From contig OY992840.1 of NCBI GenBank assembly GCA_963921425.1, positions 18,516,621 through 18,580,620 on the forward strand: a stretch of 64,000 nt of DNA. Reading direction: 5' to 3'. The number at the start of each line of letters is the position of its first letter. Position 1 is the stretch's first letter. This DNA is from Dryas octopetala. Taxonomy: Eukaryota > Streptophyta > Magnoliopsida > Rosales > Rosaceae. Shown in pieces: positions 44,942 to 55,841 of the stretch. The position numbers and the translations under genes are program-made. The notes beneath the pieces were generated by a model. That model saw nothing but the letters and a program-made list of their open reading frames with translations. It made no database searches and was not told the DNA's origin.

Positions 44942-46475
44942 GGTTTTCTCTTCAATGGACCAATTTGCTTTCTATCTCTCACACAATGATAGTTCAATCT
45001 TTTTAAGGTCGTTTGGTAACGAATTTCGACCTTTGATACAGTATATATGGCTATAAACATTGGTGAGCCATCTTCCTAGAAAAGCTTGCTGCTTTTCCCT
45101 TTTAAGCTTATCAACTTGCCGTTGAGTATTTAGTTCTTTCTTCCTTTTTTTTATTTTCTCCTCTTTTTATCACTTTTCACTTTTTATCATCTTGGTAAAC
45201 CACTTGGAATATGCTCCTTTCACAATGTTAGATTGGTGGACCAGCTTCTCCTCCTTGGTTATATGAACTTTCACTCTACCCTTCGTAACAGTGAAGTTGT
45301 GAACTGCCTTATACAGTTATACATGTTATAGCCTATAGGTTATTCCACACCGCTAAAGCTCTGAAATATCTCTTAACCAGTGAAGGTATGAAATATCTTG
45401 CTTACCACGCCAGGCCAACCTCAACCACAAGTTTTATCAATAAAGTCTGCAAGTGGCCAAACTACCGTCAATAATATATATCCTTTTTGGCCGGGCATCA
45501 ATATATCAAATATTATACAAAAGGCCAAATATGGGGGCTCTATCACTTTGAAATGCTATACATGTCGAAAACTACAAAAGATTGTCCTGACTCCCGAGAG
45601 AGGAAGAGAAAAAAGAAAATGCCTGTGGATTGTGATGGTTCACCAGACTATCACAGCAGGTCACCTTTAACTTTTTCACGTGTTTAACACTGGAGGATTA
45701 TTTTCATAAAGAAACACAAAGGAACAGTGATCATCAACCACCCTTGGTTTTAGAATCTTAATCCAAACCTATCATGGTGCGCATGTACATAGAAATAGGC
45801 CCATTCAGCCCCCCAAAGAATCAGATTCCAAAATAGGACAATCTGTTTTCCTGATGGAAGCAAAGCACTTGGGCCAGCCCACTAAGCCATTTGGTTCGGA
45901 CTGAGGTTTTAGTAACTAGTAAAACCTGGAAACCAACAATCCGAGAAAAGCATGGAAGAGTTTTTTTTTCTCTTTTAGTGAACAAGTTGAAAACGCAGCA
46001 AGTGAAATTCATAGCAGACTGGGCAAATTGAGCCTCCAACCAGTAATAGCAATTATAGCATGCAAAAACTAATGCTAATATAACATCCAATTATCTCATT
46101 AGTGAAAAGAACTTCATCAGTGAAATGGTTCTCTAACAAACGTTAGCATTGATAAATAAACTAATACATTGAAAGATCTCATCAAACAAAAAAGATCTTT
46201 AAAAGCATTGCACAAACACTTCACAAGAAGAACAATAACGTTAACAAGAAATACATCCAAGTGAAATTTTCAGGGGCTAGAAGGCAAAGACAATTGACTG
46301 CCACATCAGCAACTAGCAAAATCTACCAATGCCTGCATGAAAAATGCATTGGGAGTATAGACTATTGCAAAATAATTATCTTGGAGCAAGTGACAACCAA
46401 TTAAAACAGCCAAATGCCCAGAAAATTTTATCCCAAACCTGGAAATTTATTTTCAAAAAGCTACAAATCAGTATC
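44942..46475. other. Intergenic, no gene seen
   Basis: Promoter side of the 133-residue gene at the left and mS35 3' flank at the right. No supported coding segment between them. Confidence 0.5.
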
Positions 46476-48861
46476 TCAAGCAGTCACTGTGTTATTTCCT
46501 TGCAATCTCATGGTCTTGTTACGCAGCCTCTCCATGAATGCAGGATTTGCTCTTAATCTCTCCTTGACATATGAAACTCGAGCATCCTCAGCCAGCTTGT
46601 TAGCTTTCCCAGCTTCCTCAATGAGGGAAAGAAGAGTCCTAAGGCAATCCTTTCTATTTTCCTCTCGGTGTTCAAACCTACACCAGAGAGAGAGAGAGAG
46701 AGAGAGAGATGTTATTTTCCTTTCCCTGAGAAAATAATTCATACAGAACAAAATACTGTTATGCATAACATGGGGAAGAATGTGCAGCATACTACTACAT
46801 GTTGATATATCATTTCCTATGCTTTATTTATGTCTCCTATGCTTTATTTATGTTTAAAAGCAATTAATTCTTTCCCCCTAATTACATCACTTTAATGTAT
46901 AAATTGCACTTGATAAAGTTAGTGCACAAATAATTTTCAAACACTCTCTGTTAAGGACCAATCAAGACAAGACAAAAGAATCTTCTCAAAAATTCTGCAG
47001 GGGCTAGAAACAACAGGAGCAAAGTTATTAGTGATTAAAAACCTCAATTAATCAGCAGGGGAAAAAGGAAGTAAAAATTGAAGACTCATGACTACATTTT
47101 CCAGCACTCAAAAAGATTAGTGAGACCCTAATTCAGTTTTTGTCATAAGATTCATCGTCATGATTACCCTGTTGCCAATGCATAACAATAAATGTTTTCA
47201 ACTTCGAGTCTCTGACCAGCAATTAACCAGTTGCTATGCAGTTGCCTGTTGCCCTTACCTTTCACTAGTAATTGTAAGCTCATCTTTCCCTGAATTGTAT
47301 CGCTTTCCAGCCAATTCTCTGAGCCGATGGAACTGATGCTTCGAAAGCCCTAATTCTTTCACTGTTACAGACAATTTCACTTTTCTATTCTTGGGGTGCC
47401 AAGCATCACCACCAGGAGCAAAGACTATCCGTGTTTGCCACCTAAGGATTGGCCCTTCACCTGGTGGGTCATCTAAGTCCTTTTTCATGTCCAGTACAGC
47501 ATTCTCATCAAATTTTGGGGGGCCCTCAGCTTCCATCTTCTTCATATGTTCCACAACAATCTCATCTTCGAACTCCTTAAACAACTTGTAAGCTTCTTCA
47601 GGTTCAAGCTCCCCTCTTTCACACATATCCCCTAGGTCATTGAACTTCTCCTCTACCTTCATTTTAATGTCATCTGGAAAAGACAAAATTGCATTACAGA
47701 AATTCTAAAATTCCAATTTAAACCAAAACATGTAACATCCATGACATTGAAGCAGTTTGGTACTACATATGTCTATGTTACAAACCAGGGAAATGCTTGA
47801 CAACTAAAGTTTGGATGCCCTGAAAGATATAGCCCTGTATTACTATAAAATAAAAAATAAAAAAAATAAAAACTATTGCAATAATGTCAACATATATAAA
47901 TTACAGTTACAATAGACAGAGCAAAAACACCAAAATAAACAGAGAGGGTAACACACAAACATCCAGTATTGCATAACAGGAAATTTTTTTCAAAAAAGGG
48001 AGATGGACTTGCAGAAATAGAGCATCATACAAAATGGAGTAACTAGACAAAAAGGGAATACCTGGCAGGAGCTTATCCCAGTTAACCATATCCTCAAGAA
48101 TTGCCTCGCACTCTTTTGTATCCTTCATAACCCCGTGCTTAATCGCATCTTCAACAATATCATCCCACTTCTTGTCATCCATGTTGAAGTACTCATCTTT
48201 CACCATCTTCTTCTTGATTACATCCTTTACGTCATACAAGTCATCAATCTCTTCATCAGTGTCATGCAGTTCCTCAAAATCTGATTCAAACTCTTTGTCG
48301 TTAACACCGTCCAATGGCTGCATTCGCAGCTCATCCATCAGTTCATCATCTGTTTCCTCATGCTTCTTAACCAATCTCCTCTGCAGAATTGCTTCGAGGA
48401 TTGACGGGAGCGCCTCCTCGTCTCCCTTAAAGTAATTCTCTATCCGCGTTTTCAGCTCTATGAACCCAAATGACAAATTATCAACAAAATCCAAATTTAA
48501 ATATGCAAATTGAAATCCTTATTATCTCTACAAAGTAAAAGGGGAAAGGGTAATATTGCAAATAATTTGGACGCCAAAAAAACACAAATCTTGAAAAAAA
48601 TTTTGTTTGGTCACCTTTATTATTGATGTCCTCGACGTCAATGGAGACATCTTTTTTGTTGGGTTGGGTCAAGCTCGACTCAGGAGAAGGAGTAGAGCTT
48701 TCAGCGGACGGATCGTCTTCGGTGGAGAAAAGCCTGATTAGGGACCGAGTCGAAGCGGCGAGTGGGACGAGTGGGGGGATAGGGTTTGGGTTGCTTGTGG
48801 AAGGGGAGAGAAGGCGATTGCGAGCGTAGAGAGAGACATTTCTCAGCAGAGTTCGTCTCAT
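46476..48861 (-). CDS. Mitochondrial small-subunit ribosomal protein mS35 (about 419 aa)
   Basis: Component of the mitoribosome small subunit (plant mS35, related to yeast Mrps24/Rsm24). Exons, 5' to 3': 48861-48615, 48457-48062, 47673-47259, 46677-46476; phases agree and give 419 residues. An Arg/Ser-rich mitochondrial presequence starts MRRTLLRNVSLYARNRLLSP with a likely cleavage near RLFSTE. The middle is acidic (EFESDFEELHDTDEEIDDLY). The conserved core in exon 3 includes GPILRWQTRIVFAPGGDAWH and VKELGLSKHQFHRLRELAGK. The C-terminal exon has EEAGKANKLAEDARVSYVKE. A GA microsatellite in the DNA serves as polypyrimidine tract for the last acceptor. A telo box upstream fits ribosomal-protein regulation. 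A truncated paralogue lies 1.7 kb upstream on the same strand. Confidence 0.93.
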
Positions 48862-48876
48862 GGTTCTCTACTCTCT

Positions 48877-48886
48877 CTAGGGTTTA
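48877..48886 (-). promoter_or_regulatory. Telo box upstream of mS35
   Basis: The minus strand reads TAAACCCTAG, 16 bp before the start codon. Telo boxes (AAACCCTA) are common in plant ribosomal and translation-gene promoters and leaders. Confidence 0.6.
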
Positions 48887-49234
48887 TCTAAGGTTTGGTT
48901 TCTGAGTTTCAGAGGGGTTTTTGTCTACTTGCCCCTTACACATTTTCTGATTTTCAGACCAAAAAAATAATAATAATTCGTTTTCTGAGTGTCTGCTGCA
49001 AAATGTGCTCGTTAAAAAAAATAAATAAGAAAAAAATAACTAAATATAAATTTGATGGACAAGTTGTTTTTGGTGAAGTTTAATATTTTTGAAGTGGAAA
49101 GGGCATTTTGAGGAAATAAAAAAGGGCACGAATGATGTACTTTGGACTTTACACCTTCATAAAATTTCTACCTTATTTTTTTATGAGATTTAAGGCAGGG
49201 AGAATCAAACTTTAGTGCAGAACTCTACAGCTTT

Positions 49235-49760
49235 TTTTTTATTGGTTGTCCATCAACTACAATAAAATTTCTATTTTGATCACGTTATTTTAATTTTGAC
49301 AATTTTAGTCATATATTTCCAATACAATAATAATTAAGTCTAAATTATTAACCTTATTTGAATTATTGATAGAAAATCTAACGTGCTTCGCATATAAGTG
49401 TTACATCTTACTCTACTTGAATACTTATGTAAGTTGTTATCCGCCATTAAACACAATTGGTTTAGAAAAATAAGGGCTTTTAATGCCAAATTAAATGCGT
49501 TCAATGACGGGTAAGGGCTTAAATGGAAATCTAGGTGAACTAAAATGTCATTCACACGTGCTCTACATCGAATTTTTCGTTAACAATTTAAATGAGGTAC
49601 ATGATTTGGATTTAATTGTTATCTTATTGAAAGTACAAAACTGAAAATTGTCAGAATGAAAACAACATGATCAAAGTTAAGTGGCCAAAAAAAAACATGA
49701 CCAAAGTAGAAATTTTGTGAAATTAAGGTGATCAAAAATGTCATCTAGCCATAAAAAAGT
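49235..49760. mobile_element. Long foldback (inverted-repeat) element, about 0.5 kb
   Basis: The left arm (about 49262-49390) and right arm (about 49570-49725) are imperfect inverted copies over at least 120 bp. Shared features include AAAATTTCTA, GACAATTTT and ATTAAGTCTAAATTATTAAC-like stretches; the rest is a loop. There is no coding capacity. Exact ends and target duplication are eroded. The right arm contains a small poly(A) insertion that the left arm lacks. Confidence 0.65.
49664..49707 (+). mobile_element. Tiny TAAGTGGCC(A)n insertion inside a foldback arm
   Basis: AACATGATCAAAGT (49664-49677) and AACATGACCAAAGT (49694-49707) flank a 16-bp insert, TAAGTGGCC plus A run. The opposite arm of the same foldback element has a single copy of the target and no insert. 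It shares its terminal sequence with the insertions at 41488 and 42799. Confidence 0.7.
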
Positions 49761-50537
49761 GAACAAGGATAAAATTTCGTGTGAAATTTTATTTATTTTA
49801 AAAAAATTACATTAGGCGGGCCGGCCCATCTGGCATAGGTGGTTTTCACATGCTTATGCACTACTTCTACCGTTGTACGTTGTAATTAAACTCTTAACAC
49901 AGTCAGTTCACCTTTTTTTTCACTTAACCCATCACTAGCTAACATTGCCAATAGGACTGATCAAGAATCAAGATCAACTACTCAAACAAGAAGCAGCTTA
50001 TTATACAACTAACAAGTGCACTGCAAAAGAAATGCATCAAAGATTTGAGTTTTACAAAGGTGCCTTTTAGTGTAGTCCTACACCTCCAAACACAATGTAA
50101 ACAAATTGTATCAAGCATAAAAAACTACTGAATCGTAGGGGCTCTTTTGTTCTCCTCTTTGGTTCTAAATTGCAAGGCATCTCCAAGTGCCGAAGTTTTC
50201 AAAATCACAGGATCAATATGCACATACAGAGCAAAACACCTTGTCCGTCACTCAGTTGTTAATCTTACCGCTGTTGTTCCCAAAAAATACAGTATACCTT
50301 TAATCATATAAACACTTTTTATCATTGAGCAGAAAAGTGAGCACAATACACTAAATCTTAGATGCAATAGTTTTGCAAATGCGCAAGTATATAACCTAAG
50401 ATCACCAAAACAAAGACCATGAGGACCTAAATCTAAAGAATTTTTCAGAAACTAAACCATCAACTGCATTTGTTAAAGTGAACATCAGTTGCCTGCCTGT
50501 AGTGACCATATAACACATCTATCTTGCATGATGCAAA
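49761..50537. other. Intergenic, no gene seen
   Basis: Spacer before the truncated mS35 paralogue; it may contain decayed sequence from that paralogue's lost exons 3 and 4, but none is recognisable. Confidence 0.45.
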
Positions 50538-51447
50538 TTACTTATCCTTCATCACATCATCATCCATTGCATCAGTCAAATCATTAATTTCCTCATCACT
50601 CTCATACAAATCGAGATCAGATTCAAACTCTTCGTCCTCATCGTCACTCAGCTGGCCCCGTCTCTTCCCGTGAATTTCTCTCATCAATTTCTTATCAGTC
50701 TCTTCATGCTTCCCAGTTAACTTTCTCTTCAAAATTGATTCAAAGATTGATGGTATTGCCTCATCATTCCCTCGAAAGTAGCTCTCAATCTGCATTTTCA
50801 GCTCTGAAACCAAAACATACAAGGATCAGATTACCAATATGAACCCCAACACCAAGAAAATGTCATATTGCCTAGAACCTCTTGAAAATTTTGTAGCAAG
50901 GTACACATCACTGCTAATGTTTCAAGATCAAAACTTTAAAATATATGACAGATAACCAGAGTACAAAATGAGTGTAAAACCCAGAAAATTAAATTAAAAA
51001 TGAAAATAACTAAAACCCAGAAAAACCTGAACTCAACATACTCAAACTGTTTTCCAAGCCATGGATAATGTAAACTGCAAGGAATTAAAGCCCCTCGAGA
51101 AAAAGTAAAACAGCTGAATCAAACAACTTGAGATTGTCATTTTCGAACCCAAGTTTTCAAGAAAATTGCAAATAATTCATGATTTGTGAGCAACCAGACA
51201 GACCCTGTGATTGAAGCCCTAAATCTCAAATTTTCTATTTCATACCTTCGTTACTGACATCATCCTCAGCATCATTGGAAAAGGCTTTGTTATGTGATTG
51301 AGACTCGGTCGAGTAGAAGCCAAGTCTGGGCCGAGTCGAAGCCGCGAGTGGACCAATTTTGGGAATAGGTCTGAGATTGTAGCAGGGAGGAGAGAGGAGA
51401 CCAGTGCGAGCGTAGAGAGACACACTTCTAAGCAAAGCTCGTTTCAT
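50538..51447 (-). pseudogene. Truncated tandem paralogue of mS35 (exons 1-2 only, 155 codons)
   Basis: Exon 1 (51447-51246) encodes the presequence MKRALLRSVSLYARTGLLSP, clearly related to the mS35 N-terminus. Exon 2 (50803-50538) begins ELKMQIESYFRGNDEAIPSI and follows mS35 exon 2 through EFESDLDLYESDEEINDL, then stops with VMKDK. The mS35 equivalent continues VKDEYFNMDD, so the stop replaces the Tyr codon. Splice sites and phase are the same as in mS35. Exons 3 and 4, which hold the conserved core, are absent from the DNA downstream. Both exons are otherwise open, so a 155-residue mitochondrial mini-protein could be made; ribosome assembly seems unlikely. A perfect telo box remains upstream. 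Confidence 0.75.
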
Positions 51448-51480
51448 CGTTCTTCTTCTTAGGGGTTTTGGCTCTGCTCC

Positions 51481-51490
51481 TTAGGGTTTA
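51481..51490 (-). promoter_or_regulatory. Telo box upstream of the mS35 paralogue
   Basis: The minus strand reads TAAACCCTAA, 34 bp before the paralogue's start codon, showing that the duplication included the promoter. Confidence 0.6.
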
Positions 51491-53440
51491 AACGGGCACA
51501 ATATTAAATTTTTATAAATTAATACAAAAATAGAAGAAGAGAGAGATGTGGGCCTGGTCATATTGAGCCCGAACCCGAACCCGAATCATCAATTAGAGCG
51601 CTTGAGTTCGAGAGTTGGACCTAGAATTGGGCTTATATTTTAATTTTTGTAGATTTGGGCTTATCTTTTGCTTAATAAAAGCTCTCAAGTCTATTAAGTT
51701 GATTTATTCATTATGATAATTCTGGTTCATTTAATATCTTCTAATAAAAAAAAAATCTTCCAAACAATGTGGCATAACTCACAGTGACTCACTTTCTTTT
51801 CTTTTTTTTTTCTTTTTAATTCACATGACACATTGACATCACTCTTAATATTAAAAATTGACGAAAGTTGAGCAATTCTTTATTAATGAATGATGAGGCA
51901 AGCAAATGGCTAATCCTTGGGAATTAGGAGTAATGAGAAATTTAAATAAGCCAAACATGACTGTTCTTCAATCCACATTGGTGTCTTCCAAACTTTAAAG
52001 GAAATTTATTTACACCTCCGCATAGCATGTGAGATTAAAAGAGAATACAACATTAATATATTGGATATACACAAATTTTTCATTCGAATTGAGTAAACAT
52101 TAAAATGGCATCATGTATTATCACCATGCATCGTATTGACTTAAATCTCTCTTTTCCAATTTTAATTTTCTTTTAACATTTTAAATGAATTTTATTCCCT
52201 TTTATGTACCATAGTCCTATAATCCCTTCTCTAATTGTTTTAATATTGTTGGGGTGGCTCAGCCTTTGAGCTTCATAGATGGGCAACATGTTGCTTTTTC
52301 TTAGTGGGAGTGTTTTGACCGCGAAAAATGCTTTTTGAGCTTTTTGAAAACAACGAAAGGTTGAAAATGACCATGGCCTGTAAACACGAATCAGCCAAGA
52401 AAAGCAGCGAAGGTGATTGGTGCGTTCCCTTAAAAGCCGATTACCAATTTACCACTTTGACAATTGACTTTTCTTTGCTTCCACTCTTCTATTGTGCTTT
52501 AGTGTTAAACTAAAGTTAAACTGAGATGAGGCTATTTTATAATTGCAACTATTGAATCTTTACGTTAAGATTAAGATGTGTATCGACCAGTAAAATAAAT
52601 CAAGATATTTATCTTAAGATGTTATATTGATGAGAGATCATAAAATTTGTCTTGCTATGCAAAAGTATAAAATAATAATAAAAAAAAAATAATATATGTA
52701 TAATTATGACAAAAAGAAAGACACTATAATGATTTTTTCTTGTTTGCAAAGAAAAGTTCTGAAAAGCTTAATATTGTCTGTCTCAATGACAAAATAATGA
52801 AAGCAAAAGCTTTAAACCCGTAATTTGTGGTGAAGTGCTTGAGAAATGGCATTGTTGACTTGTTTTTTCACTATGTATTTGTTTGGAGTTTGGACCCACT
52901 CAACCACATTCAGAATCTTCGACAGCCATTTTCATTGGATTAGGCAAATAAATACTGTTTAATTTTCAGTTATATATAATACAATCTAATGGGCTGCAAG
53001 CAAGCCGTTCATGAATGCAAACGTAAAAAGTTAAATTAAAAGTAGAAGAATGGAGACAGCTTGAGTTGTTTTAGAACATCCGTTGGTGTTGGGATGCCAG
53101 CCAGACAATGAAATTAATGACCCTATTAATTAATTAAATTAAAGAATTGAAGAACACAACACAATGAGTGAAAAATCAATGTCATTATAATATTATATAA
53201 TACTTTAACAGGTACTTTTACAGTTTACTTACTTTCTTTTGTTTAATCTGCACTCAACTGAACTCGCGGACTTGGAGTCACGGGGTGGACTTTTAAGATG
53301 CCATGGAAATTCTCAGAATTTTTTATTTTTATTTGGGATAAATTCTATATTATCTTGCTTGGGGATCCCTCCCATATCCTACAAGGCTATATCTGCATGT
53401 TTTCGAAATAAATAAATAAATAACTATATATATATATATA
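51491..53440. other. Intergenic, no gene seen
   Basis: AT-rich spacer ending in a TA microsatellite (about 53424-53440), which is the insertion target of the foldback element that follows. Confidence 0.5.
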
Positions 53441-53848
53441 GGGCCCTTCTAATAAGGGATCCCTCATTTAGTGTTAAATGAGGGATCACCCTGTGTGACC
53501 CACATGAGTCGTTTTGTGTTAATCCGAACCGTCCATTTTTTACATCTCTATTGATAGATCATCCCTGCAAAAAATCAGTCAAATCGAAAATCGTTTACCT
53601 GTTCGTTTAAGCGGTCAAAGTTTAAAACAAATGAACGAACAACAAATTCCTCTATAAACACCTAAACTTTGACCGCTTAATCGAACGGGTAAACGATTTC
53701 CGATTTGGCTGATTTTTTGCAGGGATGATCTATCAATGGAGATATAAAAAATGAACGGTTCGGATTAACACAAAACGACTTGTGTGGGCCCCATAAGGTG
53801 ATCCCTCATTTAACACTAAATGAGGGATCCCTTATTGGAAGGGCCCTC
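53441..53848. mobile_element. Foldback MITE with GGGCCCTTC ends
   Basis: The left end reads GGGCCCTTCTAATAAGGGAT and the right end, reverse-complemented, GGGCCCTTCCAATAAGGGAT. The arms stay complementary almost to the centre (about 150-190 bp each), including GGATCCCTCATTTAGTGTTA, TCCGAACCGTCCAT and AAGCGGTCAAAGTTTA. A second, smaller palindrome (CTCATTTAGTGTTAAATGAG) sits within each end. The element lies in a TA microsatellite, so the target duplication cannot be read. No coding capacity. The inner arms share sequence with the 347-bp repeat in the hAT element. Confidence 0.85.
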
Positions 53849-55841
53849 TATATATATATATGTTCCCATTGCAATTGCAAAAACCTATTACCTATACAAA
53901 TTATTTTGAATTTAATTCTCTGATTTATTAAGAAAAAAAAAAAGATTCTCTGATTTGTGGAAATTTTCAACACAAAAGAAAATACAGAATAGATTAAAGA
54001 ATTTGATATCTTTAAATATAGCAAATAAATAAAAATAATACATCCAACTTCCTACCAAAGAAATAAATAGATGAGTAGATAAATAAAATGTTGCAGAGCT
54101 ATTAGTGGTGTCTTTGAGCTTTGAAGCTGTCAAGTTTCCCCTCCAATCTCCATTGGCTAGCTCTTCAATATTTCATTTCATTAGTTGGTATGACACTTTG
54201 AGGATTATTGGATTGTTTTGTATTTTTTCATCCAAGAGCCATTTTAAAGGGTCTACTTATGCCCAAAACGCATGAAAGCACTAGATGTAATGGCACGCAA
54301 CCAAGAGAAAATACAACTATTAATGAAGAATTTTTCTTATTATTCTTTGTTTTTTTTTTTTATACATCTTGACATTAATTAGAAGCACCATAAAGCAAGC
54401 GCCATAACTCTTAACAATTATAATCATGTGAGGCTTCGTCCATGTGTATAACCCATGAGGGTTTGTATTGATATAATTAAAGAAGGATAATCATTTCAAT
54501 GGAGCCCAAAGAAAAAGTGACATTTATCAGTAAATTATAAAATCCAAATTATTCATGCTATCTTCTCTCTCTCTCTCAATACAAGTAATATTCTATTTTG
54601 CTGGTTTCATGGTTATCATGATAAAAATGGAAATAATAAGATGAAGAGGAAATTAAATAGAAAATTCAGTACATTGCAGGTCTGATTTTGTCATTTATTA
54701 TGTTAGGGTGGCATTTGTCATGTTATAAATAGTTTAATAATGACATTGATCAGTCAGTTTTAGATAAATAAAAAAATATGACTGAAGAAGTAATGAGTTT
54801 AAGGTAGGGTGATATCTCCTCATACAAAATTGAGAATGTCCATATAACTTTACTAAATATTTATTTATAACATTTAGTTTTTTTCTTTATTTGGAAAAAT
54901 AAAATAGTCACAATGATGAAACTAAATATTATCATTGTTGTTTATACAGACATACCCAAGATCAGAGAGGGCTGAGGTCTACCTAAAAAAGAACACAGAG
55001 AGCCAGCATGGGGGGACCCCAACAGTGGATGCTTGACACTGAAACGTTTAAACATCCCTCAAGCTTCAGTCAAAGTTAGAACACCTTCTCATATAGTCAC
55101 ATGATTACAACTATTTTGGCCTAAACACTATATACTACTATCTGCCAAAGCCTAGGTATGAAATAATGAACATGATTATGTAATCCCTAGTACTGCTACT
55201 GTGCTACATAGCGATGAATTTTGACCTTGTGATTTCCCAGTGGGACCCTTTCAAATGCTGACCACAGATCTGACACTGTAGACTACCCCCTCTGTCTGTC
55301 TCCAAGCCTCAAACCACTGCACAAACAGACAGAGGAAAACAAAGATCAAATGAACCATTACTTGCTTTGTTTTTGGGTTTCTATGCCATGTCTAAATGAA
55401 TGACCCGTCTTTCTTTTTGGGATAAGTAAGCATCAGCTGGCTTGAAAAAAGCAAAAGAAAAGAAAAGAAAGCAAAGTTGAAATTTACTCAGATTTCAGAG
55501 GCGCTGTGTCTGCACCGTTTGATGGCATATACTGATATACCCCTCAAAAATCAAAATCCAACAACAAGACAAAGCATAGCCCACCTAACCAAGTAAACCA
55601 ACCCACAAAAAGGAACACCCCCACCCCCACAATGACAATTCATTTAATCCAAATGAATCCAAATTAAGAAAAAAGAAGCTATTGGAAAAGAAAAATCAAA
55701 ATCTATTCTTTATTCTCTCCACTAAAATTCACTACCCCCACCCCTCCTCTCAAAACTTGAATCAACTCCCTTGCACTCCATTCATTATTCGTTTTCTCAA
55801 AACCAAACCAAAGTTGGTCTCTTTTTCTCCCTCTAGGAGCC
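53849..55841. other. Intergenic; RING gene promoter at right
   Basis: No gene seen. A small A-rich insertion lies at 53915-53956. From about 55000 the sequence is the likely promoter and leader of the RING-H2 gene. Confidence 0.5.
53915..53956 (+). mobile_element. Tiny poly(A) insertion between 12-bp direct repeats
   Basis: ATTCTCTGATTT at 53915-53926 and 53945-53956 flanks an 18-bp insert ATTAAG, A run, G. The pattern resembles the other poly(A) insertions in the window but lacks the CC before the A run. Confidence 0.5.
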
